From Armatimonadota bacterium (GTDB lineage: Bacteria > Sysuimicrobiota > Sysuimicrobiia > Sysuimicrobiales > Humicultoraceae): DNA of 6,670 nucleotides. Under the pieces are notes generated by a model, which ran no database searches, was not told where the DNA came from, and was given only the letters and a program-made list of their open reading frames with translations. The position numbers and the translations under genes are program-made. Shown here in pieces: positions 1 through 5,885 of the stretch. Location: contig JACQGZ010000145.1 of assembly GCA_016199305.1 (NCBI GenBank), positions 1-6,670 on the forward strand. Reading direction: 5' to 3'. How positions within the stretch are numbered: the stretch's first letter is position 1; the number at the start of each line of letters is the position of its first letter.

Positions 1-165
1 CACAGGCAACTTCTAAACCTGAGCCAAAGGGCGGACGTCCGGGTGGGGGAACGCAGAATCGATGGGTTTCGGTTTTGGTGGAAGCGCAGTGATCACTCGC
101 CGCCTCACGTTCATGTTGAAGATGAGAAGGGGTATGAATTAGGGCGGTGCGGGTGGATACGATGA
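1..165 (+). CDS. DUF4160-like small protein, 5'-partial, ends early
   Basis: Frame 1 is open from the window edge to a TGA at 163-165. The visible product contains GFRFWWKRSDHSPPHVHVE, the hallmark of DUF4160-type proteins: an aromatic strand, then a D/N-H-x-P-P-H-x-H-V motif. The true start may lie outside the window or be a GTG near 43, because family members usually have only a short leader before this motif. The product stops soon after the motif (GYELGRCGWIR), whereas the family normally continues into a C-terminal helix. That helix appears in another frame in the next ORF, so this is probably the front half of a gene split by a one-base frameshift. The biochemical function of the family is unknown; members often sit next to DUF2442 genes, as here. 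The family call rests on the motif alone. Confidence 0.6.
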   Translation, partial: HRQLLNLSQRADVRVGERRIDGFRFWWKRSDHSPPHVHVEDEKGYELGRCGWIR

Positions 166-269
166 AGCCCATGATAGGGGACGACCTAATCATCACTGTC
201 AAGTTGCGGAGGGCTTTGGAGAAGCTGATGGAGGACCTCCCGGAATGGATGCGGGAGAAAAAGGGGTAG
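162..269 (+). CDS. 35-residue ORF, probable C-terminal fragment of the frameshifted DUF4160-like gene
   Basis: ATG at 162 overlaps the preceding stop (ATGA), and the frame runs to TAG at 267-269. The product MKPMIGDDLIITVKLRRALEK... ends in an amphipathic helix rich in K, R, E, L and M, which fits the C-terminal helix expected of DUF4160-type proteins. Adding one G in the run at 146-147 would join the preceding frame to this one and give a continuous GYELGRVRVDTMKPMIGDD. I therefore favour a broken gene, or a sequencing error, over an independent small gene. The alternative is a real, translationally coupled 35-residue protein made from the ATGA overlap; no separate family is recognised for it. 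It ends 6 bases before the downstream regulator gene, so all of these are probably co-transcribed. Confidence 0.4.
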   Translation: MKPMIGDDLIITVKLRRALEKLMEDLPEWMREKKG

Positions 270-275
270 AGTCGG

Positions 276-1157
276 ATGACGGTTGATGTTGTGTTGGCCA
301 CGAGGAATGAAAAGCTGCGAGAGAATTTCGGCAGCGTCCTGGCTGAAAGGGCGGTCGGATTTACCCAGGCTACTAGTGCAACCGCCTTGCGAGAGTACCT
401 TTTCACAACCTTGAGTAGGGTTGCAGTGGTTGATCTCAACCTCCCCGGCATTACGGGCAAGTGGCTGCTGGAGACTAAGGTAAACTCCAGAGAGGAGCCA
501 AGTTTTGTTCTTCTATTTGACGAAGTCAATGACATCATGAAGATCAAGGATCTTCCACCTGCCTCTGTGAAAACGATAATGTGGCCAATTGTGAATTGGT
601 CGAAGCGTGAAATGGAGAAGTTGGCTGAGAATGTGGTTGAGCTTGCATCTCCGGGACCAGCAAGGCACATGCACCAGGCAATTTATGACGGTCGACGCAA
701 AGAGTTTGTAGTTTACTTCCGAAACGGGCAATCTTTCCGTCTCCCCAGGAGGGTCATTCCGGACGATGATGGCAGCGGCGTCATCAGAGTAAATGTGGTC
801 CCCAATGGTACGCTTTTCACATATGCCCTGTCGTCAGGACAGAAGGTTGAGATTCCGTGGGACCTGGTCTTGTACCATTCGGATCCTTCATACCCTTACT
901 ACAAAAGGCGTGGGGGCCAGAAGAAGCTCGAGAGAAGCCTCGGCATTCGAATTAGCCGGCGGGTGAGGCGGATTCGGGGGGAGAAGGGTTTAACAACTGA
1001 GGCCCTGGCGCGGTTGACAGGGATCCATAGACCAAACATCTCGAGGATCGAAAGGGGCACGCACACCCCAAACTTCGACACAATTGAGCGCCTCGCGAAA
1101 GGTCTTGGCGTCTCTTTAACTGACTTGATCGATTCTGATAGAAGGCGTTCGGCATAG
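276..1157 (+). CDS. Receiver-like / DUF2442-like / XRE helix-turn-helix protein
   Basis: A 293-residue protein with three recognisable parts. Residues 4-105 resemble a response-regulator receiver fold: VVDLNLPGITG places D53 at the usual phospho-acceptor position. The N-terminal acidic pair is absent, however (DVVLATRNE instead of a DD-type strand end), and the conserved Lys-Pro near the end is Trp-Pro (MWP, 102-104), so phosphorylation is doubtful. Residues 140-210 resemble DUF2442: a V-x-F-x-N-G strand, a polar linker, then VEIPWDLVLY. Residues 225-286 are a Cro/CI-type HTH (RISRRVRRIRGEKGLT, then TGIHRPNISRIERG as recognition helix and following turn). It probably binds DNA and may autoregulate the cassette, but its target and ligand are unknown. 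ATG at 276 follows a purine-rich AAAAAGGGG at a suitable distance. Base composition is less GC-rich than the downstream operon, suggesting transfer. Confidence 0.85.
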   Translation: MTVDVVLATRNEKLRENFGSVLAERAVGFTQATSATALREYLFTTLSRVAVVDLNLPGITGKWLLETKVNSREEPSFVLLFDEVNDIMKIKDLPPASVKTIMWPIVNWSKREMEKLAENVVELASPGPARHMHQAIYDGRRKEFVVYFRNGQSFRLPRRVIPDDDGSGVIRVNVVPNGTLFTYALSSGQKVEIPWDLVLYHSDPSYPYYKRRGGQKKLERSLGIRISRRVRRIRGEKGLTTEALARLTGIHRPNISRIERGTHTPNFDTIERLAKGLGVSLTDLIDSDRRRSA

Positions 1158-1173
1158 AATGTTTGCAAGCGCC

Positions 1174-1203
1174 TTGACATCGATTTCGTTGGACTCTTAG
1201 AAT
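1174..1203 (+). promoter_or_regulatory. Sigma70-type promoter of the methionine operon
   Basis: A perfect -35 TTGACA lies at 1174-1179 and a -10 TAGAAT (5 of 6 to TATAAT) at 1198-1203, with an 18-bp spacer. The expected transcription start is an A around 1209-1211, which is exactly where the T-box leader should begin. Position relative to the riboswitch raises confidence well above a motif match alone. The bases between the upstream stop codon (1157) and this promoter hold nothing else I recognise, including no clear terminator for the HTH gene. Confidence 0.7.
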
Positions 1204-1210
1204 TGTTCAT

Positions 1211-1487
1211 ACTGGCAGTGAGGAAGCGGGAGTAGCCCCGCGGAACGCCGGGAGCGAGCCGGGAGGGTGAGAGCCGGCGGCGGAGGCGGGGTGAACATGG
1301 CTTCCGAGCAGACGGGGTGAAGGCCCTGGGTCAGTAGCCCCGTCCGGACGCCCCCGATAGCGGGCCGGGGTATCTCCGCAGGGTGCGGACGTACCCGACG
1401 AGGCGCAGGCCGCGAGGCCGGCGCGAACCCAGGTGGCACCGCGGGAGACCCTCTCGCCCAGATGGGGCGAGGGGGCTTTGTGTCTTT
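1211..1487 (+). promoter_or_regulatory. Methionine-specific T-box riboswitch leader
   Basis: All main T-box parts are visible. Stem I has an AGTAG at 1231-1235 and the distal-loop motif GAGCGAGCCGGGAGGGTGA at 1252-1270. The specifier loop reads GTGAACATGGCTTCCGAGC (1291-1309). Aligned to known leaders by the pattern specifier, purine, five bases, GAGC, the specifier codon is ATG at 1297-1299, i.e. methionine. A second AGTAG (1333-1337) and a GCGA-tetraloop hairpin (GGCC at 1408-1411 and 1416-1419) occupy the linker. The conserved T-box AGGTGGCACCGCGG is at 1431-1444. Uncharged tRNA-Met should pair by its anticodon with ATG and by its NCCA end with the TGGC bulge (1434-1437), stabilising the antiterminator and preventing the adjacent terminator from forming. 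The downstream MetE-like and metG genes independently support the Met assignment. Oddity: the TGGN base is C, which predicts discriminator G73, while bacterial tRNA-Met usually has A73. Confidence 0.95.
1449..1487 (+). terminator. Intrinsic terminator of the T-box leader
   Basis: CCCTCTCGCCC (1449-1459) pairs with GGGCGAGGGGG (1465-1475) in an 11-bp stem with one T-G wobble and a 5-base loop. It is followed by a T-rich run CTTTGTGTCTTT (1476-1487). It sits directly after the T-box sequence, where the regulated terminator is expected. The shape indicates control by transcription attenuation rather than by hiding the ribosome binding site, which lies just outside the hairpin at 1488-1493. Confidence 0.9.
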
Positions 1488-1493
1488 GGGAGG
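1488..1493 (+). promoter_or_regulatory. Ribosome binding site that fixes the first operon start
   Basis: GGGAGG lies 4 bases before ATG 1498. It decides the start of the first MetE-like gene: the in-frame ATG at 1462 lies inside the terminator loop and has no such site, so the extra 12 residues upstream are not part of the protein. Confidence 0.8.
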
Positions 1494-1497
1494 AACG

Positions 1498-2442
1498 ATG
1501 GCGTTCGCACACCTGACGGGGATCTTTCCACGGTCCGAGGAGTTGATCGCCTCCACACGCGCCTTCGAGCGGGGGCGGCTCGACGCCGCGGCGCTGCGGC
1601 GGCAGGCGGAGGAGGAATCGGCGCGCCTGGTCGCGCTGCAGGCCGAGTGGGGTCTTGACTACATCACCGATGGGCTGCTGCGCTGGCAGGATCTGCTGCG
1701 GCCGCTGGCCGAGGAACTGCCCGGCGTGCACGCGGGCCCGGTGACGCGCTGGTTCGACAACAACAGTTTCTACCGCCGGCCGGTGATCGAAGCGCGGCTC
1801 CGGCCGGTGGGCGAGGCCGCGCTGCGGTGGACCGCCAGGGAGCCGTTGAAGGGGCGGCTCTGGAAGGCGATCTTGCCCACACCGTGGGCGTTCGCGGCCC
1901 TCTCGGAGGATCGCGCCTACGAGGATGTGGACGCCCTGCTGCGGGATGTCGCGGAGGTGCTGCGCGCCGAGGCGGCGAGCCTCCAGGCGGCAGGGTGCCG
2001 CTACATCCAGTTCTCTGATCCGGTCCTGGTGAACCGGCGGAGCGACGGCGTCCTCTCGCGCGCCCAGAAGGCGCTGGGCCGGGTGGTCGAGGGGCTCACC
2101 GTGCGCACCGCGCTCTACACCTTCTTCGGCGACGCGGTGCCGGTGCTGGATGTGTTGCTCGATGCTCCCGTGCACGAGGTCGGCTTCGACCTTTTCGCCA
2201 CAGATGTCGAGCGCCTCAACGGCCGGGCCGGGTCCAAAGGGCTCCTGCTGGGGGCGTTGGACGGCCGGAACTCATTGCTGGAGGATGCGGCGGAGACCGC
2301 CGCGACCGTGCGTCGCGTGGCCGACCGGCTCCATGCCGAGTCGGTGACGGTGGTGCCGAGCTGTGATCTCGAATTTCTGCCGTGGGAGGTCGCCGTCGCC
2401 AAGGGGCGGCGGCTGGCCGAGGTCAAACGGCTGGTGGGGTGA
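1498..2442 (+). CDS. MetE N-terminal-domain-like protein (degenerate methionine synthase barrel)
   Basis: A 314-residue protein of the cobalamin-independent methionine synthase (MetE/UROD-like barrel) superfamily. Its start LTGIFPRSEEL, the stretch WGLDYITDGLLRWQDLL (51-67) and VTRWFDNNSFYRRPV (82-96) resemble the N-terminal half of full-length MetE, where the equivalent is a TKWFDTNYHY-type motif. YIQFSDPVLV (169-178) replaces the catalytic WIQIDEPAL-type strand. The HxC zinc-ligand strand is TALYTF (204-209), so two of four zinc ligands are lost; only a Cys remains at the last site (PSC, C289). It is therefore unlikely to methylate homocysteine alone. It precedes the catalytic homologue by 5 bases, the same order as the two halves of fused MetE (about 750 residues). 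I infer a non-catalytic partner subunit that may bind the methyl donor. A separate zinc-independent methyltransferase remains possible. It is the first gene behind the Met T-box. Confidence 0.82.
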   Translation: MAFAHLTGIFPRSEELIASTRAFERGRLDAAALRRQAEEESARLVALQAEWGLDYITDGLLRWQDLLRPLAEELPGVHAGPVTRWFDNNSFYRRPVIEARLRPVGEAALRWTAREPLKGRLWKAILPTPWAFAALSEDRAYEDVDALLRDVAEVLRAEAASLQAAGCRYIQFSDPVLVNRRSDGVLSRAQKALGRVVEGLTVRTALYTFFGDAVPVLDVLLDAPVHEVGFDLFATDVERLNGRAGSKGLLLGALDGRNSLLEDAAETAATVRRVADRLHAESVTVVPSCDLEFLPWEVAVAKGRRLAEVKRLVG

Positions 2443-2447
2443 GGGAG

Positions 2448-3566
2448 ATGACGAAGCTCTTCCCGACACAGGAGGTCGGCAGCCTGGCCAAACCTGCCTG
2501 GTTGCTCAAGGGGGTGCGGGGGACGAAGCTGTCCGCGGAGGACCGGGCGGACCTGGACTACTGGGCCGGTCGGTTGGAGATCGAGGGCGTCGAGGAACTG
2601 CGGCGCCTCCTCCACAGCAACGGCGAGCCCTCCGACGCGGCCAAGGCGGCGCTCCGGGACTGGGCGGCGCTCTTTGCCATCCGGCTGGAGGAGGCGGCCG
2701 GGCTGGACGTCGTCTATGACGGCGAAGCCCGCCGCGTCGAGATGTATGAGTACCCGATCCGTCGCATCGACGGCTTCCAATTCTACGGGCACGTGCGCTC
2801 CTTCGACAACCGCTACTATCGCAAGGCGGCGGTGGTGGATCGGGTGGCCTTGCGCGAGCCGTTCCACCTGGATGAACTCGGGTTCGTCAAGCGGCAGGCC
2901 CGCCGGCCGGTGAAGATCCCGGTGACCGGCCCGTACACGCTGGCGGACTGGTCCTTCAACGAGTACTACCTGCGCCAGAGCGCGGGGATCGCGGACCTGC
3001 GGAAGCGCAACTACGAGGCGAAGCGCCGCTTCACGCTGGATCTGGCCACAGAGGTGCTGCGGCCCACGCTGCAGGCGCTGGTGGACGTGGGCGCCGACTG
3101 GATTCAGATCGACGAGCCGGCGGCGGCCACCCACCCGGAAGAGGTGCCGATCCTGGTCGAGGCGTTCAACGCCGCCACCGAGGATGTGCAGGCGCGGATC
3201 AGCATCCACATCTGCTACAGCGACTACCGGGCGCTCTATCCGCACATCCTGGGGATGCGGGTAGAGATGCTGACGCTGGAGTTCAAGAATACCGGCGACT
3301 ACAACATCGTCACCATCTTCAAGGAGTTCGGGGACACGCGGGCGATTGGGCTGGGCGTGTTGGACGTGCACTCGGACGTGATCGAGACGCCCGAGGAGGT
3401 GAAGACGAAGATTCTGCAGGCGGTGGAGATCCTGGGCGGTCCAGAGCGCATCTGGGTGAACCCGGACTGCGGGCTGCGCACGCGCACCTGGGACGTGGCC
3501 TTCGCTAAGCTGCAGAACATGGTCGAGGGCGCGCGTCTGGCGCGGGAGGCGGTGCAGGCGAAGTGA
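2448..3566 (+). CDS. metE: Cobalamin-independent-type methionine synthase, catalytic core (MetE C-terminal type)
   Basis: Predicted to transfer a methyl group to homocysteine to give methionine, in the cytoplasm. The 372-residue product is a single barrel corresponding to the C-terminal half of MetE. Visible motifs are GHVRSFDNRYYRKAAVV (114-130), PVTGPYTLADWS (158-169), WIQIDEPA (218-225) and WVNPDCGLRTR (336-346). The zinc ligands are all present: H254, C256, E278 and C341, with spacing close to E. coli MetE H641, C643, E665, C726. No N-terminal MetE half is fused; the preceding gene supplies a homologous protein. Core MetE proteins without the N-terminal half include the folate-independent methionine synthases that take methyl from corrinoid proteins or other donors, so the methyl donor here is open. 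The start at 2448 follows GAGGGAG and leaves a 5-base gap; an in-frame ATG at 2382 would overlap the previous gene by 61 bases and is less likely. The stop overlaps the next GTG start (GTGA). Confidence 0.92.
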   Translation: MTKLFPTQEVGSLAKPAWLLKGVRGTKLSAEDRADLDYWAGRLEIEGVEELRRLLHSNGEPSDAAKAALRDWAALFAIRLEEAAGLDVVYDGEARRVEMYEYPIRRIDGFQFYGHVRSFDNRYYRKAAVVDRVALREPFHLDELGFVKRQARRPVKIPVTGPYTLADWSFNEYYLRQSAGIADLRKRNYEAKRRFTLDLATEVLRPTLQALVDVGADWIQIDEPAAATHPEEVPILVEAFNAATEDVQARISIHICYSDYRALYPHILGMRVEMLTLEFKNTGDYNIVTIFKEFGDTRAIGLGVLDVHSDVIETPEEVKTKILQAVEILGGPERIWVNPDCGLRTRTWDVAFAKLQNMVEGARLAREAVQAK

Positions 3567-4225
3567 GTACCGCCGGCGGGAGCCCCCGTCCAAGTGCGGC
3601 CGGGCTGCCCGTGGAGGAAGCCGCGGAGATCGCGGCGGTCTTCGGTGATCTCCCGGTCCTGGAGACGCAGCGGCTGCTGCTGCGCAAGTTGATCCTGGAA
3701 GATGTGCCAGACGTCTTCGCCTATGCGTCCGATCCCGAGGTCGCACGGTTCACGACCTGGGAGGCGCACCAGACCATCGACGATTCGCGTCGCTTTCTGG
3801 AATGGGTTGCGGAGCAATACGTCACCTTTCAGGTGGCGCCCTGGGGTGTCGTTCACAAGGGCGGCCGGAGGATCATCGGGACCTGCGGCTATATGTGGTG
3901 GCGGCCCGGGCACGCCAGGGCGGAGATCGCCTATGCGATCGGCCGCAACTACTGGAACCAGGGACTGACGACCGAAGCGGTGCGGGAGGTCATCCGGTTT
4001 GGCTTCGAGCGGATGCGGTTGAACCGCATTGAGGCACGGTGCATGGTTGAGAACGTGGCGTCTGAGCGCGTGATGCAGAAGGCGGGGATGACCTTCGAGG
4101 GCGTTCTCCGAGAGCAGATGTACGTGAAGGGCCGGTACGACGACTTGAAGCTTTACTCGATCCTAAAGAGGGAATATGAGGCGGCGGGGGTTGGCGCCGC
4201 GGTGAGGGATGCCGTGAGAAGGTGA
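3563..4225 (+). CDS. GNAT-family N-acetyltransferase, RimJ/RimL-like
   Basis: A 220-residue acetyltransferase of the Acetyltransf_3 (RimJ/RimL) branch, which moves acetyl from acetyl-CoA to an amino group. Signatures: LETQRLLLRKL (33-43) as first strand; RRIIGTCGYMWWRPGHARAE (102-121); the acetyl-CoA loop region around YAIGRNYWNQGLTTEAV (124-140); and the C-terminal ARCMVENVASERVMQKAGM (158-176). About 30 residues precede the usual domain start and look low-complexity. GTG at 3563 overlaps the metE stop as GTGA, indicating translational coupling. An internal GTG at 3611 would shorten this extension but has no obvious ribosome binding site. The substrate cannot be read from the sequence; relatives acetylate ribosomal protein N-termini, small amines or antibiotics. 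Its place between methionine synthesis and MetRS genes suggests co-regulation by methionine supply, but no specific role is established. Confidence 0.9.
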   Translation: MSTAGGSPRPSAAGLPVEEAAEIAAVFGDLPVLETQRLLLRKLILEDVPDVFAYASDPEVARFTTWEAHQTIDDSRRFLEWVAEQYVTFQVAPWGVVHKGGRRIIGTCGYMWWRPGHARAEIAYAIGRNYWNQGLTTEAVREVIRFGFERMRLNRIEARCMVENVASERVMQKAGMTFEGVLREQMYVKGRYDDLKLYSILKREYEAAGVGAAVRDAVRR

Positions 4226-4230
4226 GGATC

Positions 4231-5853
4231 GTGAAGAGCTACTACATCACCACGCCCATCTACTACGTGAATGACGTGCCGCACATCGGGCACGCCTACA
4301 CGACCATTGCCGCCGACGTCGCGGCGCGCCTTAAGCGGCTGGCCGGGTACGACGTCTTCTTCCTCACCGGCACGGATGAGCACGGTATCAAGAACCTGCG
4401 CACCGCCGAGGAGCACGGCGTGGCCCCGCAGGCGTGGGTGGACCGCGTCTCCGGCGAGTTCCGCCGTCTCTGGGAAGTCCTCCACATCTCCCACGACGAC
4501 TTCATCCGGACCACCGAGCCGCGACACAAACAGGTGGCCGCCCAGATCTTCCAGCGTCTGTACGACCAGGGGGACATCTACCTGGGGACGTATGAGGGCT
4601 GGTACTGCACGGCCTGTGAGACCTTCTACACCGAGAGCGAGTTCGCCGAGGGCCGGACCTGTCCGGTACACGCCGGGCGCCCGCTGGAATGGCTGGCGGA
4701 GGAGTCGTATCTGTTCCGCCTCTCCAAATACCAGGACTGGCTGCTGCGGCACATCGAGCAGAGCGAGGCCGCGGCGGCGGCCGACGGGTCCGCGCCGCCT
4801 GCGATCGCGCCGCTGAGCCAGCGGAACGAGGTCGTGGCCTTCATCAAGTCGGGGCTGCGCGATATCGCCGTCAGCCGCTCGACCTTCACCTGGGGCGTGC
4901 CGGTGCCCTTCGACCCGCGCCACGTCATCTACGTCTGGATCGACGCCCTCACCAACTACATCTCCGCGCTGGGCTATCCCGACGGCGAGCGGTTCCAGCG
5001 CTTCTGGCCCGCGGACGTGCACCTGGTCGGACGGGAGATCGTGCGCTTTCACGCGGTGATCTGGCCGATCATCCTGCACGCCGCCGGCATCGAGGTGCCG
5101 CAGCAGACCTTCGCTCACGGGTGGCTGACCTTCGGCGGCCAGCGCTTCAGCAAGTCGCTCGGGGTGGTGATCGACCCGGCGGCCCTCAGCCGCGAGATCG
5201 CCGCGGAGTCCGGCGCGGACCCCGACGTGGCCGTGGATGCGCTGCGCTACTTCCTGCTGCGGGAGATCCCCTTCGGCGCGGACGGGGACTTCAACAAGCC
5301 GGCCCTGATCCACCGCTTCAACGCCGACCTGGCCAACGATTATGGCAACCTCCTCAACCGCACCCTCGCCCTGGTGAATCGCCACTTCGGCGGGCAGGTG
5401 CCCGCCCGGGGATCGGAGGAAGGCGGTGACGCGCTCCTGCGACAGACGGCGGCGCAGGTCGCGGGGTCGGTCGAGCCGTTCATCGACCGGCTGGACTTCC
5501 GCGCCGCGCTGGATGAGATCTGGAAGATTCTGTCCGCCGCCAACAAGTACCTGGACGAGGAGGCGCCCTGGCGCTCGCTGCGCGAGGGGAAGCCCGAGCG
5601 CGCGGGCGCGATCCTCTACAACACCCTGGAGGCCGTCCGCGTCGCGTCGATTCTGCTCTCGCCCTGGCTGGTCACGGCGACCGCGCGGGCGTGGGAGCAA
5701 CTCGGAATCCCCGCTCCCCTGGCCACGCAGCGGTTGAGCGACGCCGCTCGGTGGAGAGGGCTGCCGGCGGGTGGGCGGGTGCGGCCGGGCACACCGATCT
5801 TCCCCCGCATCGAGCGTCCCGCGGCCGCCGCGCCCGGCCGGTCGGGCGGCTAA
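4231..5853 (+). CDS. metG: Methionyl-tRNA synthetase (catalytic and anticodon-binding domains)
   Basis: Class I aminoacyl-tRNA synthetase that charges tRNA-Met with methionine using ATP. The 540-residue product starts MKSYYITTPIYYVND, the usual MetRS start, with HIGH at 18-21 and FLTGTDEHG at 44-52. A single zinc knuckle has ligands C126, C129, C144 and H147 (CTAC ... CPVH), the CPxH form also seen in Thermus. The KMSKS loop is RFSKS (305-309): the Lys essential for ATP is kept, but the first two residues differ. Residues from about 360 form the helical anticodon-binding domain. An Ala-rich insert (around 177-193, AAAAADGSAPPAIAP) interrupts the segment before RNEVVAFIKSGL. There is no C-terminal tRNA-binding domain; it is encoded separately downstream. 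GTG 4231 is preferred because AAGGTGAGG lies just upstream. GTG 4222, overlapping the GNAT stop as GTGA and adding three residues, is the alternative. Confidence 0.97.
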   Translation: MKSYYITTPIYYVNDVPHIGHAYTTIAADVAARLKRLAGYDVFFLTGTDEHGIKNLRTAEEHGVAPQAWVDRVSGEFRRLWEVLHISHDDFIRTTEPRHKQVAAQIFQRLYDQGDIYLGTYEGWYCTACETFYTESEFAEGRTCPVHAGRPLEWLAEESYLFRLSKYQDWLLRHIEQSEAAAAADGSAPPAIAPLSQRNEVVAFIKSGLRDIAVSRSTFTWGVPVPFDPRHVIYVWIDALTNYISALGYPDGERFQRFWPADVHLVGREIVRFHAVIWPIILHAAGIEVPQQTFAHGWLTFGGQRFSKSLGVVIDPAALSREIAAESGADPDVAVDALRYFLLREIPFGADGDFNKPALIHRFNADLANDYGNLLNRTLALVNRHFGGQVPARGSEEGGDALLRQTAAQVAGSVEPFIDRLDFRAALDEIWKILSAANKYLDEEAPWRSLREGKPERAGAILYNTLEAVRVASILLSPWLVTATARAWEQLGIPAPLATQRLSDAARWRGLPAGGRVRPGTPIFPRIERPAAAAPGRSGG

Positions 5854-5885
5854 CGCGCCGAGATGCAGCGAAGGGAGCGACCGCG

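Noticed and set aside
1297..1320. Short ORF starting at the ATG in the leader (MASEQTG), possible leader peptide
   Set aside because: The ATG is the T-box specifier codon by alignment. The ORF has no further Met codons and no ribosome binding site, so peptide-based attenuation is not supported.
1462..1497. Upstream in-frame start for the first MetE-like protein
   Set aside because: It falls in the terminator hairpin, while ATG 1498 has an ideal GGGAGG.
1207..2175. Reverse-strand open frame across the T-box and first MetE-like gene
   Set aside because: It covers a structured RNA leader, and its composition is typical of an antisense GC artefact.
1498..2442. Reading the zinc-less MetE-like gene as a pseudogene
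   Set aside because: The frame is intact, well spaced, and resembles the naturally non-catalytic MetE N-terminal half, so loss of ligands is expected rather than decay.
2115..3746. Long reverse-strand open frame opposite the methionine synthase gene
   Set aside because: It is a high-GC shadow: rich in R, P, H and A, matches no domain, and lies across two well-supported genes.
4153..5700. Long reverse-strand open frame opposite metG
   Set aside because: It mirrors metG codons, has no recognisable domain or ribosome binding site, and metG is certain.
5691..5885. N-terminal extension of the tRNA-binding protein
   Set aside because: It overlaps metG in another frame and has no domain similarity. 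GTG 5886 gives the normal Trbp111 length.
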